Virus record (IMG/VR): IMGVR_UViG_3300042935_001183
Span: 1-64,000 of that record
DNA from: a virus
Length of the DNA stretch: 64,000 nt
Strand: one strand, 5' to 3'
Part shown: one piece after another, positions 8,754 through 16,290 of the stretch
Layout: every line of letters starts with the position of its first letter
Numbering within the stretch: position 1 is the stretch's first letter
Program-made: the position numbers and the translations under genes
The notes under the pieces: generated by a model
What the model was told of the DNA's origin: nothing
Database searches by the model: none
The model's input: only the letters and a program-made list of their open reading frames with translations

Positions 8754-9062
8754 TTATTTTGCCGGGGGTTTTCGGGGTGTTCGAGATTTTGTAGGTGCTT
8801 TGACAGCAGCCGGTTTCTTTTTAGGCTGTTGTTTCTTAACAGTTGCTTTGGGTTTAGCTGGTACTTCTGTTGGTGCAACTGTCACTGGCATGTCAGCAAA
8901 GCCCACGGGCACAATTTCAGCTACCGGGGTTGGAAGTTGAGCAATAGCAATGTCTGCTGTATCAACCATTGGTGCAACTTCAACCTTATACGGTGCTTCT
9001 GTCTTTGCTTCCGCAACTGCGGGTTTCTCTAGCCCAAAAAGTTTTTTAATAAATGTAATCAT
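8754..9062 (-). CDS. Small Ala/Pro/Lys-rich protein
   Basis: 102 residues. The N-terminus MITFIKKLFGLEKP is amphipathic, the middle is Ala/Val/Pro-rich, and the C-terminal third is strongly basic (Lys/Arg/Pro repeats), similar in style to histone-H1-like tails. It could bind DNA or a membrane surface; there is no specific family. An AGGAGAATC site precedes the start and a TAAATA motif (9080-9085) lies further upstream. Confidence 0.65.
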   Translation of the reverse strand: MITFIKKLFGLEKPAVAEAKTEAPYKVEVAPMVDTADIAIAQLPTPVAEIVPVGFADMPVTVAPTEVPAKPKATVKKQQPKKKPAAVKAPTKSRTPRKPPAK

Positions 9063-9078
9063 TTGATTCTCCTATATG

Positions 9079-10149
9079 TTATTTACTATGATCTTTAAGA
9101 TAACGGTATTTTATTAGAACACTTGCAATGTCTTTATGCATTGTTTGTTGCCAATCAGTGTCCATCATGACATTGTAATTATGTTCAACAATGGATTGTA
9201 TTTGATGTGTGACTTCTGCTGGATCTAAAGCGGTCAAGTATTCTGCTTGGTCACAGGCCATTTTAACGCGAGTTTCTGTGTTGTCTATGCCATCGTAGCT
9301 TTCATCTATGACTTTGTTAAATGTTTTAAACCCAAGACGTCTTAGATTTTTCAGATAGTGCTTGCCAGCCGCCACAATAAACAGTCTACGTGCCAGTATT
9401 GGTTTAACTATCTTTTCTGTAAAAAAAGTCCATTCGTTAGCAGGCACAGTTTCTGCCACAAATGAAAAATGTGTTTTATTATAAATGTCCACTGGTATAA
9501 TTTGACTCAAGCTAACAATTTGATTGTTTACCAGGACTTCTTGCACAGTAAATGGAATTTCCTGTTCGGGCTTGGGCAATATTTCAGAAGGCCATGCAAA
9601 TTCAGATTCAGAGTAATTTCTTAGGTCAAGATCTTGATCTGTTGGAAAATATGTAACAATATTTTTATCATGGTCAATATTTTTAAACACCATGTCTCTG
9701 TGCAACTTGTGTCGGCCCAACAACACATCAAAATAATGTGTTTTGTTTTCAAATGTCAACTGTTCCAGTATATTTGGATTACCAACATAAAAATCTTTGG
9801 TACTCCAAAAGAAATAAGGGCACAAATTTACTTCTGAGTAGTTTAATTCAAAATTTAAACTACCACCTATAAAAAAGAACACATTAGAAGAATCAAATTC
9901 TTTGCACCAATCGGATTCAACCAGTTTGGGCATGAAAATCAACACCATGTGCCCGGTTTTACAAATGTGGGTGACTTTTTCTTTAACTTCATTGGAAAAT
10001 TCTAAAATTTCAACCAGGGCTATTCGGTCTGGTGAAGCCGACCATTCTTCTAAATCTGATGTAACAGTATAGTCTCCAATTTTTAAAAATGTGGTTGCTT
10101 GACTGAGCCACCAGTGGGCTTGTTCTGTGTCTACGTAAATGTTGTACAT
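9079..10149 (-). CDS. Putative glycosyltransferase-like phage protein
   Basis: 356 residues. The C-terminal half carries a block reading VAETVPANEWTFFTEKIVKP, then GFKTFNKVIDESYDGIDN. A similar ET...TEK..KPI....LGF.TF....DE.YD pattern marks GT10/fucosyltransferase-like and related phage proteins, where the TEK segment binds the nucleotide sugar. The N-terminal half shows no clear motif. If correct it would act on virion or host glycans. The TAAATA motif sits 5 nt before its ATG, predicting a leaderless late mRNA. Confidence 0.5.
   Translation of the reverse strand: MYNIYVDTEQAHWWLSQATTFLKIGDYTVTSDLEEWSASPDRIALVEILEFSNEVKEKVTHICKTGHMVLIFMPKLVESDWCKEFDSSNVFFFIGGSLNFELNYSEVNLCPYFFWSTKDFYVGNPNILEQLTFENKTHYFDVLLGRHKLHRDMVFKNIDHDKNIVTYFPTDQDLDLRNYSESEFAWPSEILPKPEQEIPFTVQEVLVNNQIVSLSQIIPVDIYNKTHFSFVAETVPANEWTFFTEKIVKPILARRLFIVAAGKHYLKNLRRLGFKTFNKVIDESYDGIDNTETRVKMACDQAEYLTALDPAEVTHQIQSIVEHNYNVMMDTDWQQTMHKDIASVLIKYRYLKDHSK
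9080..9085 (-). promoter_or_regulatory. T4-type late promoter motif on minus strand
   Basis: On the minus strand AGTAAATAAC lies 17 bp before the start of the Ala/Pro/Lys-rich gene, with an AGGAG ribosome-binding site between. It sits between the two minus-strand genes and suggests separate late transcription of the downstream one. Confidence 0.45.
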
Positions 10150-10154
10150 AATAA

Positions 10155-10160
10155 TATTTA
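10155..10160 (-). promoter_or_regulatory. T4-type late promoter motif, 5 nt before ATG
   Basis: On the minus strand TTAAATA ends 5 nt before the ATG at 10149, the same spacing as at 41624, 59495 and 58567. It predicts transcription starting at or next to the start codon. Confidence 0.5.
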
Positions 10161-10219
10161 ACTACTAAACTCAGACACTATCAATTTATCCAAAAGTACC
10201 AAAATAGCACGTAAAAATG

Positions 10220-10248
10220 TTGCGGTGCAACAATTTATCATATATAAT
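10220..10248 (+). promoter_or_regulatory. Sigma70-type promoter (TTGCGG-17-TATAAT)
   Basis: TTGCGG at 10220-10225 and TATAAT at 10243-10248 are separated by 17 bp. It lies in the divergent gap and would give a leader of about 60 nt for the phasin-like gene. Confidence 0.6.
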
Positions 10249-10314
10249 ATACACTAAGGACGCTGGATAGGCCGGGTCCTAAATTGTAAACTCGCTTAAT
10301 TAAAGGAGAACACT

Positions 10315-10590
10315 ATGTTCACAGCAGACGCACTAATCGACACCGTTCAAACCGGTAAAAAAACTTTTGTTAATACATTCGTTCAAAACGAAACTGTTAA
10401 AGACTCAATGGTCAAGTTTATTGACGCCCAAGCAGACTACACCAAAAAAGCTGCCAAGGTTGGAATGGATACTTTTACTACAGTATCACAAGAAATGGTA
10501 AAAGCTGGCCAGGAAGCAATGAAATTTGACTACACCAAGTTTGGTGAAGGTATCATGAAGGCTTACCAAAATAACACAGCCAAGAAGTAA
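10315..10590 (+). CDS. Phasin-like protein
   Basis: 91 residues, almost fully helical, with alternating Thr/Lys/Val and Phe positions and the segments YTKKAAKVGMDTFTTVSQEM and AGQEAMKFDYTKFGEG, like the helical core of phasins that coat polyhydroxyalkanoate granules in Burkholderiales. It is shorter than usual phasins. A strong AAAGGAGAAC site and its own sigma70-type promoter suggest high expression. It could remodel carbon-storage granules, or be an unrelated amphipathic helical protein. Confidence 0.45.
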   Translation: MFTADALIDTVQTGKKTFVNTFVQNETVKDSMVKFIDAQADYTKKAAKVGMDTFTTVSQEMVKAGQEAMKFDYTKFGEGIMKAYQNNTAKK

Positions 10591-10607
10591 TTTGGCTACC
10601 GGTCTAG

Positions 10608-10636
10608 TTGACCAATAAATCCTGTTTGTGTATAAT
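10608..10636 (+). promoter_or_regulatory. Early sigma70-type promoter, leaderless type
   Basis: TTGACC 10608-10613 and TATAAT 10631-10636, 17 bp apart. The ATG at 10643 begins 6 nt after the -10 box, so transcription should start at the start codon. Confidence 0.8.
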
Positions 10637-10642
10637 AGCTAC

Positions 10643-10858
10643 ATGAACAGGATTTTTCTTTTATCCATTTTATTAATTACAGGGTGTACATCTACCCGGC
10701 CGCCTGTTGACGTCACACTCATTCCTGATGATTGTGCCAATCGACATGCTATAATCAGATGGTTAGAAACTCAGAGTACCCAAAATGATTCTGCAGAATT
10801 TCAACGCCAAGTCCGTGGCCGTATTTGGCGCATCCGTTATATTTGTCAGCCTGTTTAG
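10643..10858 (+). CDS. Small lipoprotein
   Basis: 71 residues starting at ATG 10643. The signal sequence MNRIFLLSILLITGC ends in a lipobox (LITGC), so it is probably a lipid-anchored envelope protein. The rest has two more Cys (PDDCANR and RYICQPV) and no known domain. The gene has no Shine-Dalgarno site and probably makes a leaderless mRNA. Its last 74 bp also encode the signal peptide of the next lipoprotein in another frame. Confidence 0.7.
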   Translation: MNRIFLLSILLITGCTSTRPPVDVTLIPDDCANRHAIIRWLETQSTQNDSAEFQRQVRGRIWRIRYICQPV

Positions 10859-11126
10859 TGGCTGTGCTGTACAACAGCCGATGCATGCCATTGATTTAGA
10901 AAGCTTTCAAATCAATTGTCGCATTAAAGAACAGCAAATGCAATTTTTGCAGAGCATGCGTTCTGGAAGAGATGAACGCATGCTGGCAGGTGTGGGAAAT
11001 TTAACACAACCCTGGAGCCGTTGGACAAACAATGAAGAACACTACCAGCGTCGAAGTATTCATAATGGGCGCACAAACTGGTTGATTAATCAACATCTAA
11101 TGCACTTGTCTAGAGATTGTTCATGA
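10785..11126 (+). CDS. Lipoprotein overlapping the previous gene
   Basis: 113 residues beginning inside the previous lipoprotein gene in another frame (74 bp overlap). The N-terminus has a hydrophobic run ending in the lipobox FSGC (about residue 27). The mature part contains NCRIKEQQMQFLQSMRSGRDER and ends in Cys-Ser. ATG 10785 has only a weak ribosome-binding site; GTG 10815 is an alternative that keeps the lipobox. Two adjacent, overlapping outer-membrane lipoproteins recall o-spanin genes, but the first one is not an i-spanin type. Function unknown. Confidence 0.65.
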   Translation: MILQNFNAKSVAVFGASVIFVSLFSGCAVQQPMHAIDLESFQINCRIKEQQMQFLQSMRSGRDERMLAGVGNLTQPWSRWTNNEEHYQRRSIHNGRTNWLINQHLMHLSRDCS

Positions 11127-11680
11127 AAAAAACATTAATACTTTTACTGATACCAGCGGCTGTTAGTGCTCAAGAATGTGTGCTACAAGATCGTACAGTG
11201 ACCAAAACGTCAGCGGTTATTGCAGAACGCAGTCAGATCAGGAGAGATGTAGTTGCCACTGCTTCTGGTAAAAAATGCATAGTTGACTTCAGAGCCAGAG
11301 TGGGGGTAAATTGGCATACTGCATTTGGTGAGTACAATTGGTCCGGTGACAGACCTGAAAATGAAGCCTGTGCCATTGCAGTTTCTAGAGCCGATGATTC
11401 GGTTAGAGAACGTGTGGGCAAAAACCAAACCACCAATGAAAAAGTTCTGGTCTGCAAGGACCAACCAAAATTGTCCGTTCTGTCTAGCACACAAGTTGGT
11501 ACAGTTGGTGATGTTGGTCAATTTAGGCCCCATCCAGAATACCCAAAACGTTTTTATCATAATGGAACCGAATGTAAATGGTTTGTTGAATCTAATTTTG
11601 TTGCTCGTGATATTCGAACATACCAAGGTGTTATCTGCCAAATCCGAGAAGGAAAATGGGTAGTTACGGACAAATTTTGA
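11123..11680 (+). CDS. Exported Cys-containing protein, unknown
   Basis: 185 residues with a signal peptide (MKKTLILLLIPAAVSAQ). The mature protein has six or so Cys, a WHTAFGEYNWSGDRP motif and a C-terminal GKWVVTDKF. The ATG at 11123 overlaps the previous stop (ATGA); a TTG six bases upstream is unlikely. It is the third exported product in a row, suggesting a periplasmic or surface module. No family recognised. Confidence 0.7.
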   Translation: MKKTLILLLIPAAVSAQECVLQDRTVTKTSAVIAERSQIRRDVVATASGKKCIVDFRARVGVNWHTAFGEYNWSGDRPENEACAIAVSRADDSVRERVGKNQTTNEKVLVCKDQPKLSVLSSTQVGTVGDVGQFRPHPEYPKRFYHNGTECKWFVESNFVARDIRTYQGVICQIREGKWVVTDKF

Positions 11681-11681
11681 C

Positions 11682-11710
11682 TTGACTGGATATTGCGTTT
11701 TATGTACAAT
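11682..11710 (+). promoter_or_regulatory. Sigma70-type promoter (TTGACT-17-TACAAT)
   Basis: TTGACT 11682-11687 and TACAAT 11705-11710 with 17 bp spacing, giving a leader of about 26 nt with a CAGGAGG site before ATG 11743. Confidence 0.65.
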
Positions 11711-11742
11711 TGTGCTATGTTAACTAATGCCAGGAGGCTACA

Positions 11743-11871
11743 ATGAAGATGTTTGTTATTGGTACCATTTTTGGTCTAATACTTGCTACGGTTGGATTCA
11801 GCGGTATTGCTCGTATGCTAGACAAAGGGGTGGATACAGTTAAAACTCAAAGTCAGGAGATGGCAAAATGA
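11743..11871 (+). CDS. Small membrane peptide (42 residues), duplication member 1
   Basis: One membrane helix (VIGTIFGLILATVGFSGIA) then a charged tail DKGVDTVKTQSQEMAK. A strong CAGGAGG site and its own promoter precede it. The tail is copied exactly at the end of the next gene by a tandem duplication, and the TGA overlaps the next ATG. Function unknown; size resembles small toxin-like or entericidin-type peptides. Confidence 0.6.
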   Translation: MKMFVIGTIFGLILATVGFSGIARMLDKGVDTVKTQSQEMAK

Positions 11872-12034
11872 AAAAAGCAGTTGCTATATTACTTGTCCTA
11901 ATGCTTGCAGTTTTTGGTCAGATACTTGCTACTAACAGCAGTATTGCTCGCATGTCAGACAAAGGGGTGGATACAGTTAAAACTCAAAGTCAGGAGATGG
12001 CAAAATGAAAAAAGCAGTTGCTATATTACTTGTC
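11821..12034 (+). repeat. Tandem duplication, 137 bp period with 77 bp identical
   Basis: Positions 11821-11897 and 11958-12034 are identical over 77 bp, with similar flanking sequence to the left. Each copy spans the end of one small gene and the start of the next. Confidence 0.9.
11868..12008 (+). CDS. Small membrane peptide (46 residues), chimera made by tandem duplication
   Basis: The N-terminus (MKKAVAILLV) equals the next gene's and the C-terminus (DKGVDTVKTQSQEMAK) equals the previous gene's, so this reads as a fusion created by duplication of a 137 bp unit. The hydrophobic segment ends before NSSIARMSDKG. No lipobox Cys, unlike the following gene. ATGA overlaps join all three genes. 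Confidence 0.6.
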   Translation: MKKAVAILLVLMLAVFGQILATNSSIARMSDKGVDTVKTQSQEMAK

Positions 12035-12127
12035 TCGATGCTCACAGCCTGTGGAACCATGGGCGGAGCAGTAGGTGGTGCCGGCGAAGATCTTAAAAAA
12101 GCCGGCGAATGGATTAAAACTCGTTAA
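12005..12127 (+). CDS. Entericidin-like small lipoprotein
   Basis: 40 residues: MKKAVAILLVSMLTACGTMG has a lipobox (LTAC), then Gly/Ala-rich GGAVGGAGEDLKKAGEWIK. This matches the entericidin A/B pattern (lipobox, Gly-rich, GEDI..AG..I). Entericidins are small outer-membrane lipoproteins tied to toxin-antidote behaviour and envelope stress in proteobacteria. The start overlaps the preceding stop. A phage copy is unusual. Confidence 0.65.
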   Translation: MKKAVAILLVSMLTACGTMGGAVGGAGEDLKKAGEWIKTR

Positions 12128-12136
12128 GGAAAAATT

Positions 12137-12724
12137 ATGAAAAAACTTATTTTATTGGCACCCATTGTGGTTATTTTGGCGGCATGTAGTTCGTCTCCCA
12201 AAGACCCCTACGAACGCAGGGTTTACCATGATGAACAGCGCAGAGAAAAAGCGGCCGAACAGGCCATTGACCGAGCACCCAAATGGATGACTGACCTACC
12301 AGTTTCTAAATCTGCTGTTTATCAAAATGGTACGGCTGTGAGCCCAGATTACAGCATGGCAGTTAGCAAAGCTAAAACCGTTGCATTTGGTAAAATTTGT
12401 ATGAGTGCAGGCGGCCGTGTAAATCAGCAAAGCAAGATTTACCGAACAGACAGTGAAAATGCCAGCACTGAGTTCAGCGAACTGGCAATTAAAACATATT
12501 GCCCAGGTGTTGATATTTCGGGTGTGGAAGTTGCCGCAGAAGGCATCAAAGTTATTCCAGAAAATGGGCGTTTCAGAGCCTATGTTTTAATTGCACTACC
12601 AATTGGGGAGGCAAACGGAATCCAGAAAGTGACTGATGCTCGTAACCAGCGCAGATTAGCCGAAACCCGTAGTCGTGAAAGCTTTAAAGAGATGGAACGT
12701 ACAGAAACTCAAAAGCCCCAGTAA
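12137..12724 (+). CDS. LPP20-like lipoprotein
   Basis: 195 residues with a lipoprotein signal (MKKLILLAPIVVILAACSSS). The mature part has the APKWMTDLP...YQNGTAVSPDYSMA pattern and an alpha/beta domain like the LPP20 family of secreted lipoproteins, then a charged helical C-terminus. AAGGAAAAATT precedes the ATG, 9 bp after the entericidin-like gene, so the two are probably cotranscribed. Confidence 0.65.
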   Translation: MKKLILLAPIVVILAACSSSPKDPYERRVYHDEQRREKAAEQAIDRAPKWMTDLPVSKSAVYQNGTAVSPDYSMAVSKAKTVAFGKICMSAGGRVNQQSKIYRTDSENASTEFSELAIKTYCPGVDISGVEVAAEGIKVIPENGRFRAYVLIALPIGEANGIQKVTDARNQRRLAETRSRESFKEMERTETQKPQ

Positions 12725-12748
12725 GTTCACCATAAGTACTAGGGTTAG

Positions 12749-12776
12749 CTAAAAGTGTGCTATAATACACTTTTAG
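12749..12776. promoter_or_regulatory. Perfect inverted repeat enclosing a TATAAT box
   Basis: CTAAAAGTGT and ACACTTTTAG (10 bp arms) flank GCTATAAT. It lies 24 bp after one gene and 28 bp before the ClpP-like gene and is followed by TTGACCCTTTTC. It could be an operator, a hairpin terminator or a -10 box in a loop; no good -35 hexamer lies 17 bp upstream. Confidence 0.6.
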
Positions 12777-12804
12777 TTGACCCTTTTCTTTTGAGCGAGA
12801 TTAC

Positions 12805-13380
12805 ATGACACAAATTAAAGATGACGAAGATTACATTAGCCCTGGACAAAGCTTGCTTGAAGCTGGTATGTATGCCTTTATGGGTCCAGTAGATACCGAA
12901 AGTGTTAAGCCGGTAATTGAATGGATTCTTCATGCCAACTATGTTGTTAAGAAAAAGAAAAAAGAACTACTGCTAATGATTTGCAGTGAAGGTGGAGATT
13001 TGGAGCCTGCCTTTGCATTGATCGACGTAATGCAGAGTAGCAACATACCAATCAAGACTGTTGGGCTAGGTCAGATTTCTTCTTCGGGTTTGTTGATATT
13101 TCTAGCAGGAACTCCAGGCCGAAGATTGTTAACCCCAAATACCAGTATTTTGAGTCATCAATTTAGTTGGGGATCAGATGGCAAAGCACACGAACTGTTT
13201 GCCACAGTCAAAGAGTTTGAACTCTGCCAGAAACGAATGCTTAATCACTATAAACAGGCCACTGGACTTGATGAAGATAAACTAAAACAATGCTTGTTGC
13301 CACCACATGATGTCTGGCTCAGTGCCGAGGAAGCACTGGACTTTGGAATCTGCAATTCCATTAGCCGACTTGCTCGTTAA
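12805..13380 (+). CDS. ClpP-like serine protease
   Basis: 191 residues of the ClpP/crotonase fold. Visible elements are LLLMICSEGGDLEPAFALID, GLGQISSSGLLIFLAG with the catalytic Ser, ILSHQFSWG with the catalytic His, and PPHDVWLSAEEALDFGI with the Asp. ClpP peptidases form barrels with Clp ATPases; phage relatives can act as head-maturation proteases or pair with host ClpX/ClpA. No capsid gene is nearby, so the target is open. The stop overlaps the convergent gene by 4 bp. Confidence 0.8.
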   Translation: MTQIKDDEDYISPGQSLLEAGMYAFMGPVDTESVKPVIEWILHANYVVKKKKKELLLMICSEGGDLEPAFALIDVMQSSNIPIKTVGLGQISSSGLLIFLAGTPGRRLLTPNTSILSHQFSWGSDGKAHELFATVKEFELCQKRMLNHYKQATGLDEDKLKQCLLPPHDVWLSAEEALDFGICNSISRLAR

Positions 13381-14954
13381 CGACCACCAGGACGGCGCTT
13401 GCGACCCAATGCTTGATCGGGATTCTTTGGAGCACCAACATCCCCGGCCGCTTTGATATCACTGCGTGGTGGAATGTAGTCTACCAATTCTCCAGCGTTG
13501 TTTGCTCCGGGTGTGTTAGTGGTAGCTGACTTTTCTACGTTGGGCTCTACTCTAGGTTCTTTGTTGATATTAAATACCAACTTGCCGCCCGAGCTCGAAG
13601 TACTTGAATAACTCTTTTGTGCTTCTAACGTCACTTCGGTAAACAACTTGCTGGGCCATACTGTGGTAAACCCAGTGATGATAAATTCTTCCTTGCCTTT
13701 TTTAGCTTCAGTGTACATTTGAACAAACGCAGAGTTATTGAGAATATCTGCACCTGCTTCACTAAAATTTGTTTTTAAATTAATTTCGTTACAGACTTTG
13801 TAGGCAATGCTAGACACCAAATGATTCAATGGTACAATTTTAGATGGATCATCGGCTTTGCGTTCTTTGTAAATTGCTTTTAGATTATCAGTTAAGTCAG
13901 TGTTGTCAATATCAAAGCCCTTTACACCAGCATACTGTTTTAAAGTCATGACCTGTTGTGCTTCAGTTTTGTCGATTATGCCAAGTTGTGTTGCAAGGTT
14001 TAATGGTCCTGAGTCGTGATTGCCTTTGTTGATGGTTTCCAAGATATCAATTACATCTGCATACTGCTCAGTAAACTGTGTCATCCCTGCCGCTTCAAGT
14101 TCACGCACACTCTTGAGTAAATTAACACTAGATGCCATTGCACCTTTGGCACCTTTACTGGATAGTTTAATCTGTTTACCATTTGGCGCTATTAATAAAC
14201 TGTCATAGAGTTCTCCGCCCACACCCTCATTGAATGACACAACACAATCGCTGTAGTCGCCCCCAAGGAACAATTCTGCGGCCTTGCCAGCATTGCCCTT
14301 GACTGGCATGTTGTTTATTAAAGCAATAGGCTGTAGCATTTCGCAGAAGTAATCACGAAAAGCCCCAAAGTCCATGTTACCAGCAGGAACCACAACTGGA
14401 AACTGTGTGGACTTGTTAAAAATTGCTGCCGCTTGATACTCGGTGCTGTCTGCACCAAATTTGGTTTTTATTTGTTCTAATATACTAGATGGGGTTTGAC
14501 TCTTGAAGTTAGTTAACACATCACTGGGCTTGTATCCAACTTTTTCTTTACTGCCTCTTGCGCTGACTTGGTTAAATCCCCCAGGGATGTCTACTGTTTG
14601 AAAAAAAGTATTTTGGGTACGCACTGGTTTAATGTCCGAAGCAAACTTGGCTAGATATCTACGACCAACAGCAGTATCAAATTGTGCAATAGCAAATGCT
14701 AGTGTACGTGCAGTTGGTTGATTAATTTTTTCAATTGGGTGCTTGATTGATCGTTGTACTTGATCAAACGCCGCAATCATATCTTCGTAGCTGGGATATT
14801 TTCCTGGATCTGGATAAAATTGCATGCCTTGAAAAACAATTTTGTCCTGATCATCAGTGGATCCGGTACGTACAAACGCATCGCCGGGATTTCTGGCACT
14901 AAGGCCACGTGCTTCAAAAACAAGGTTATCTAGAATATTAATTAAGTCTCGCAT
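13377..14954 (-). CDS. Large conserved-looking phage protein with possible capsid-targeting N-terminus
   Basis: 525 residues from ATG 14954. A longer frame to 15065 exists, but it overlaps the radical SAM gene and its extra sequence looks non-coding. The start MRDLINILDNLVFEARG resembles the superoxide dismutase start at 41635 (MELRDHINLVEAS) and, in style, T4 capsid-targeting peptides. The middle holds mixed alpha/beta sequence with no known active site; the C-terminal 80 residues are Pro/Gly/Ala-rich and basic (ends RKRRPGGR). A TAAATA motif 4 nt upstream marks it as late. Virion or injected protein is a reasonable guess. Confidence 0.65.
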   Translation of the reverse strand: MRDLINILDNLVFEARGLSARNPGDAFVRTGSTDDQDKIVFQGMQFYPDPGKYPSYEDMIAAFDQVQRSIKHPIEKINQPTARTLAFAIAQFDTAVGRRYLAKFASDIKPVRTQNTFFQTVDIPGGFNQVSARGSKEKVGYKPSDVLTNFKSQTPSSILEQIKTKFGADSTEYQAAAIFNKSTQFPVVVPAGNMDFGAFRDYFCEMLQPIALINNMPVKGNAGKAAELFLGGDYSDCVVSFNEGVGGELYDSLLIAPNGKQIKLSSKGAKGAMASSVNLLKSVRELEAAGMTQFTEQYADVIDILETINKGNHDSGPLNLATQLGIIDKTEAQQVMTLKQYAGVKGFDIDNTDLTDNLKAIYKERKADDPSKIVPLNHLVSSIAYKVCNEINLKTNFSEAGADILNNSAFVQMYTEAKKGKEEFIITGFTTVWPSKLFTEVTLEAQKSYSSTSSSGGKLVFNINKEPRVEPNVEKSATTNTPGANNAGELVDYIPPRSDIKAAGDVGAPKNPDQALGRKRRPGGR

Positions 14955-14958
14955 CCTA

Positions 14959-14964
14959 TATTTA
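14959..14964 (-). promoter_or_regulatory. T4-type late promoter motif, 4 nt before ATG
   Basis: Minus-strand GGTAAATATAGG ends next to ATG 14954. Same class of near-leaderless late start as the other TAAATA sites. Confidence 0.5.
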
Positions 14965-14982
14965 CCACGATAAGTAACAACA

Positions 14983-16290
14983 ATGGAACAAAATAAATTG
15001 AATATCAACCAACAAACTTTTTGTATTAGTCCCTGGACTGAAGTCAGGATCAATTCAGACGGCACAATGAACTTTTGTCATTTTGCTGATCGTGCTGACT
15101 TACCAAACAGTGAGCATATCAATTCAATGACTGTGGATGAGTATTTTTCAAATTCAAATTCAGCACAATCTGCAAGAAAAAATATACTCAATGGAAACCC
15201 TGTTGCCCGATGTCATCGTTGCTATAAAGAAGATCAACACAGTGAAGTAACATTTCGTAGTCGCAGAAATCTGCAGGCTGCTATATTTCCGGGACAGGAT
15301 TTTCAACAAAGCGCAGAAGAAAGTCCTGTTTGGAAAATTATCAATGCTGATAAATCTAGTCCAAGATTTTATCATATTAGCTTTAGTAATATTTGCAACA
15401 TGGCCTGTGTGATGTGTGATGGGTTTAACAGCACACTATTGGCTGCCGATTTAAATAAAATTGGCCTAAGAGATTCTAGTATTCCGATCAAACACGACTG
15501 GACTGATACACCCACTTGGGGAAAATTCTGTGATCACTTGTTAAACAACAATGATATTGTTTGTCTGCATGTCATGGGCGGAGAACCGTTGTACCATAAA
15601 CGATTTAGAGATTTGATAACATTCTTGTGCAACAACAATCACACAGATTTCCATCTTACTTTTGTGACCAATGGAACTATCTACGATCCAGAGTTGATGA
15701 CACAATTAGAAAAATTTAAGTCTGTGCAGATTGAAATCAGCATTGAGAATCTAGACATTAGTAATGATTATATTCGATACCCAGGAAAAACTAGCAAGAT
15801 TGTCGACAACATTCGACAATATCTAGCCCACTCAAATGAAAAATTTAGCACAGTATTACGCACAGTTCCGCAACTGTTAAGTCTGATGCACTACGATAAA
15901 CTTTTGGATTTTTGTCTAGAACACTCTATCATTATTGACAGTAATGTCCTACATCGTCCAGAGTTTTTTAGACCCTGTTACCTTCCTAACTCGGCCAAGG
16001 AAGTAATTAAATCAAGACTTGCAAGATTTATTCTCAAAGATAAAGATGTACTGCACAATATTAACGTTAGAAATCAATCAAGAGTGGTAGAATCAATATC
16101 TCATCATGCACAAATGATTATAGGATTGTTGGACCAGACTGGAGTCAACATAGAAACTGTTAGACAAGAACTAACTGACTATTGTGCTAAATTTGATCAA
16201 TTACGAGAACATGACTTGCGTGAGTTTGTGCCAGAACTAGCAGAATTTTTAGATGAGTACGGTTATGCAAAAAAACGATATCAAAATTAA
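14983..16290 (+). CDS. Radical SAM protein with twitch/SPASM-like N-terminal cysteines
   Basis: 435 residues. The radical SAM 4Fe-4S motif CNMACVMC is at about residues 139-146, and HVMGGEPL follows as the SAM-binding GGEP element. An upstream FCISPWTEV..NSDGTMNFCHFA and CHRCYKED give an extra Cys set like twitch or SPASM domains that hold auxiliary clusters. Such enzymes often modify peptides or other small substrates; the substrate here is unknown and no precursor peptide is obvious. No good ribosome-binding site precedes ATG 14983. It overlaps the next gene by 38 bp. Confidence 0.8.
   Translation: MEQNKLNINQQTFCISPWTEVRINSDGTMNFCHFADRADLPNSEHINSMTVDEYFSNSNSAQSARKNILNGNPVARCHRCYKEDQHSEVTFRSRRNLQAAIFPGQDFQQSAEESPVWKIINADKSSPRFYHISFSNICNMACVMCDGFNSTLLAADLNKIGLRDSSIPIKHDWTDTPTWGKFCDHLLNNNDIVCLHVMGGEPLYHKRFRDLITFLCNNNHTDFHLTFVTNGTIYDPELMTQLEKFKSVQIEISIENLDISNDYIRYPGKTSKIVDNIRQYLAHSNEKFSTVLRTVPQLLSLMHYDKLLDFCLEHSIIIDSNVLHRPEFFRPCYLPNSAKEVIKSRLARFILKDKDVLHNINVRNQSRVVESISHHAQMIIGLLDQTGVNIETVRQELTDYCAKFDQLREHDLREFVPELAEFLDEYGYAKKRYQN

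Noticed and set aside
14955-15065. Longer N-terminus for the 525-residue minus-strand protein
   Set aside because: The extension overlaps the radical SAM gene on the other strand and lies upstream of the late motif. The MRDLINI start is preferred.
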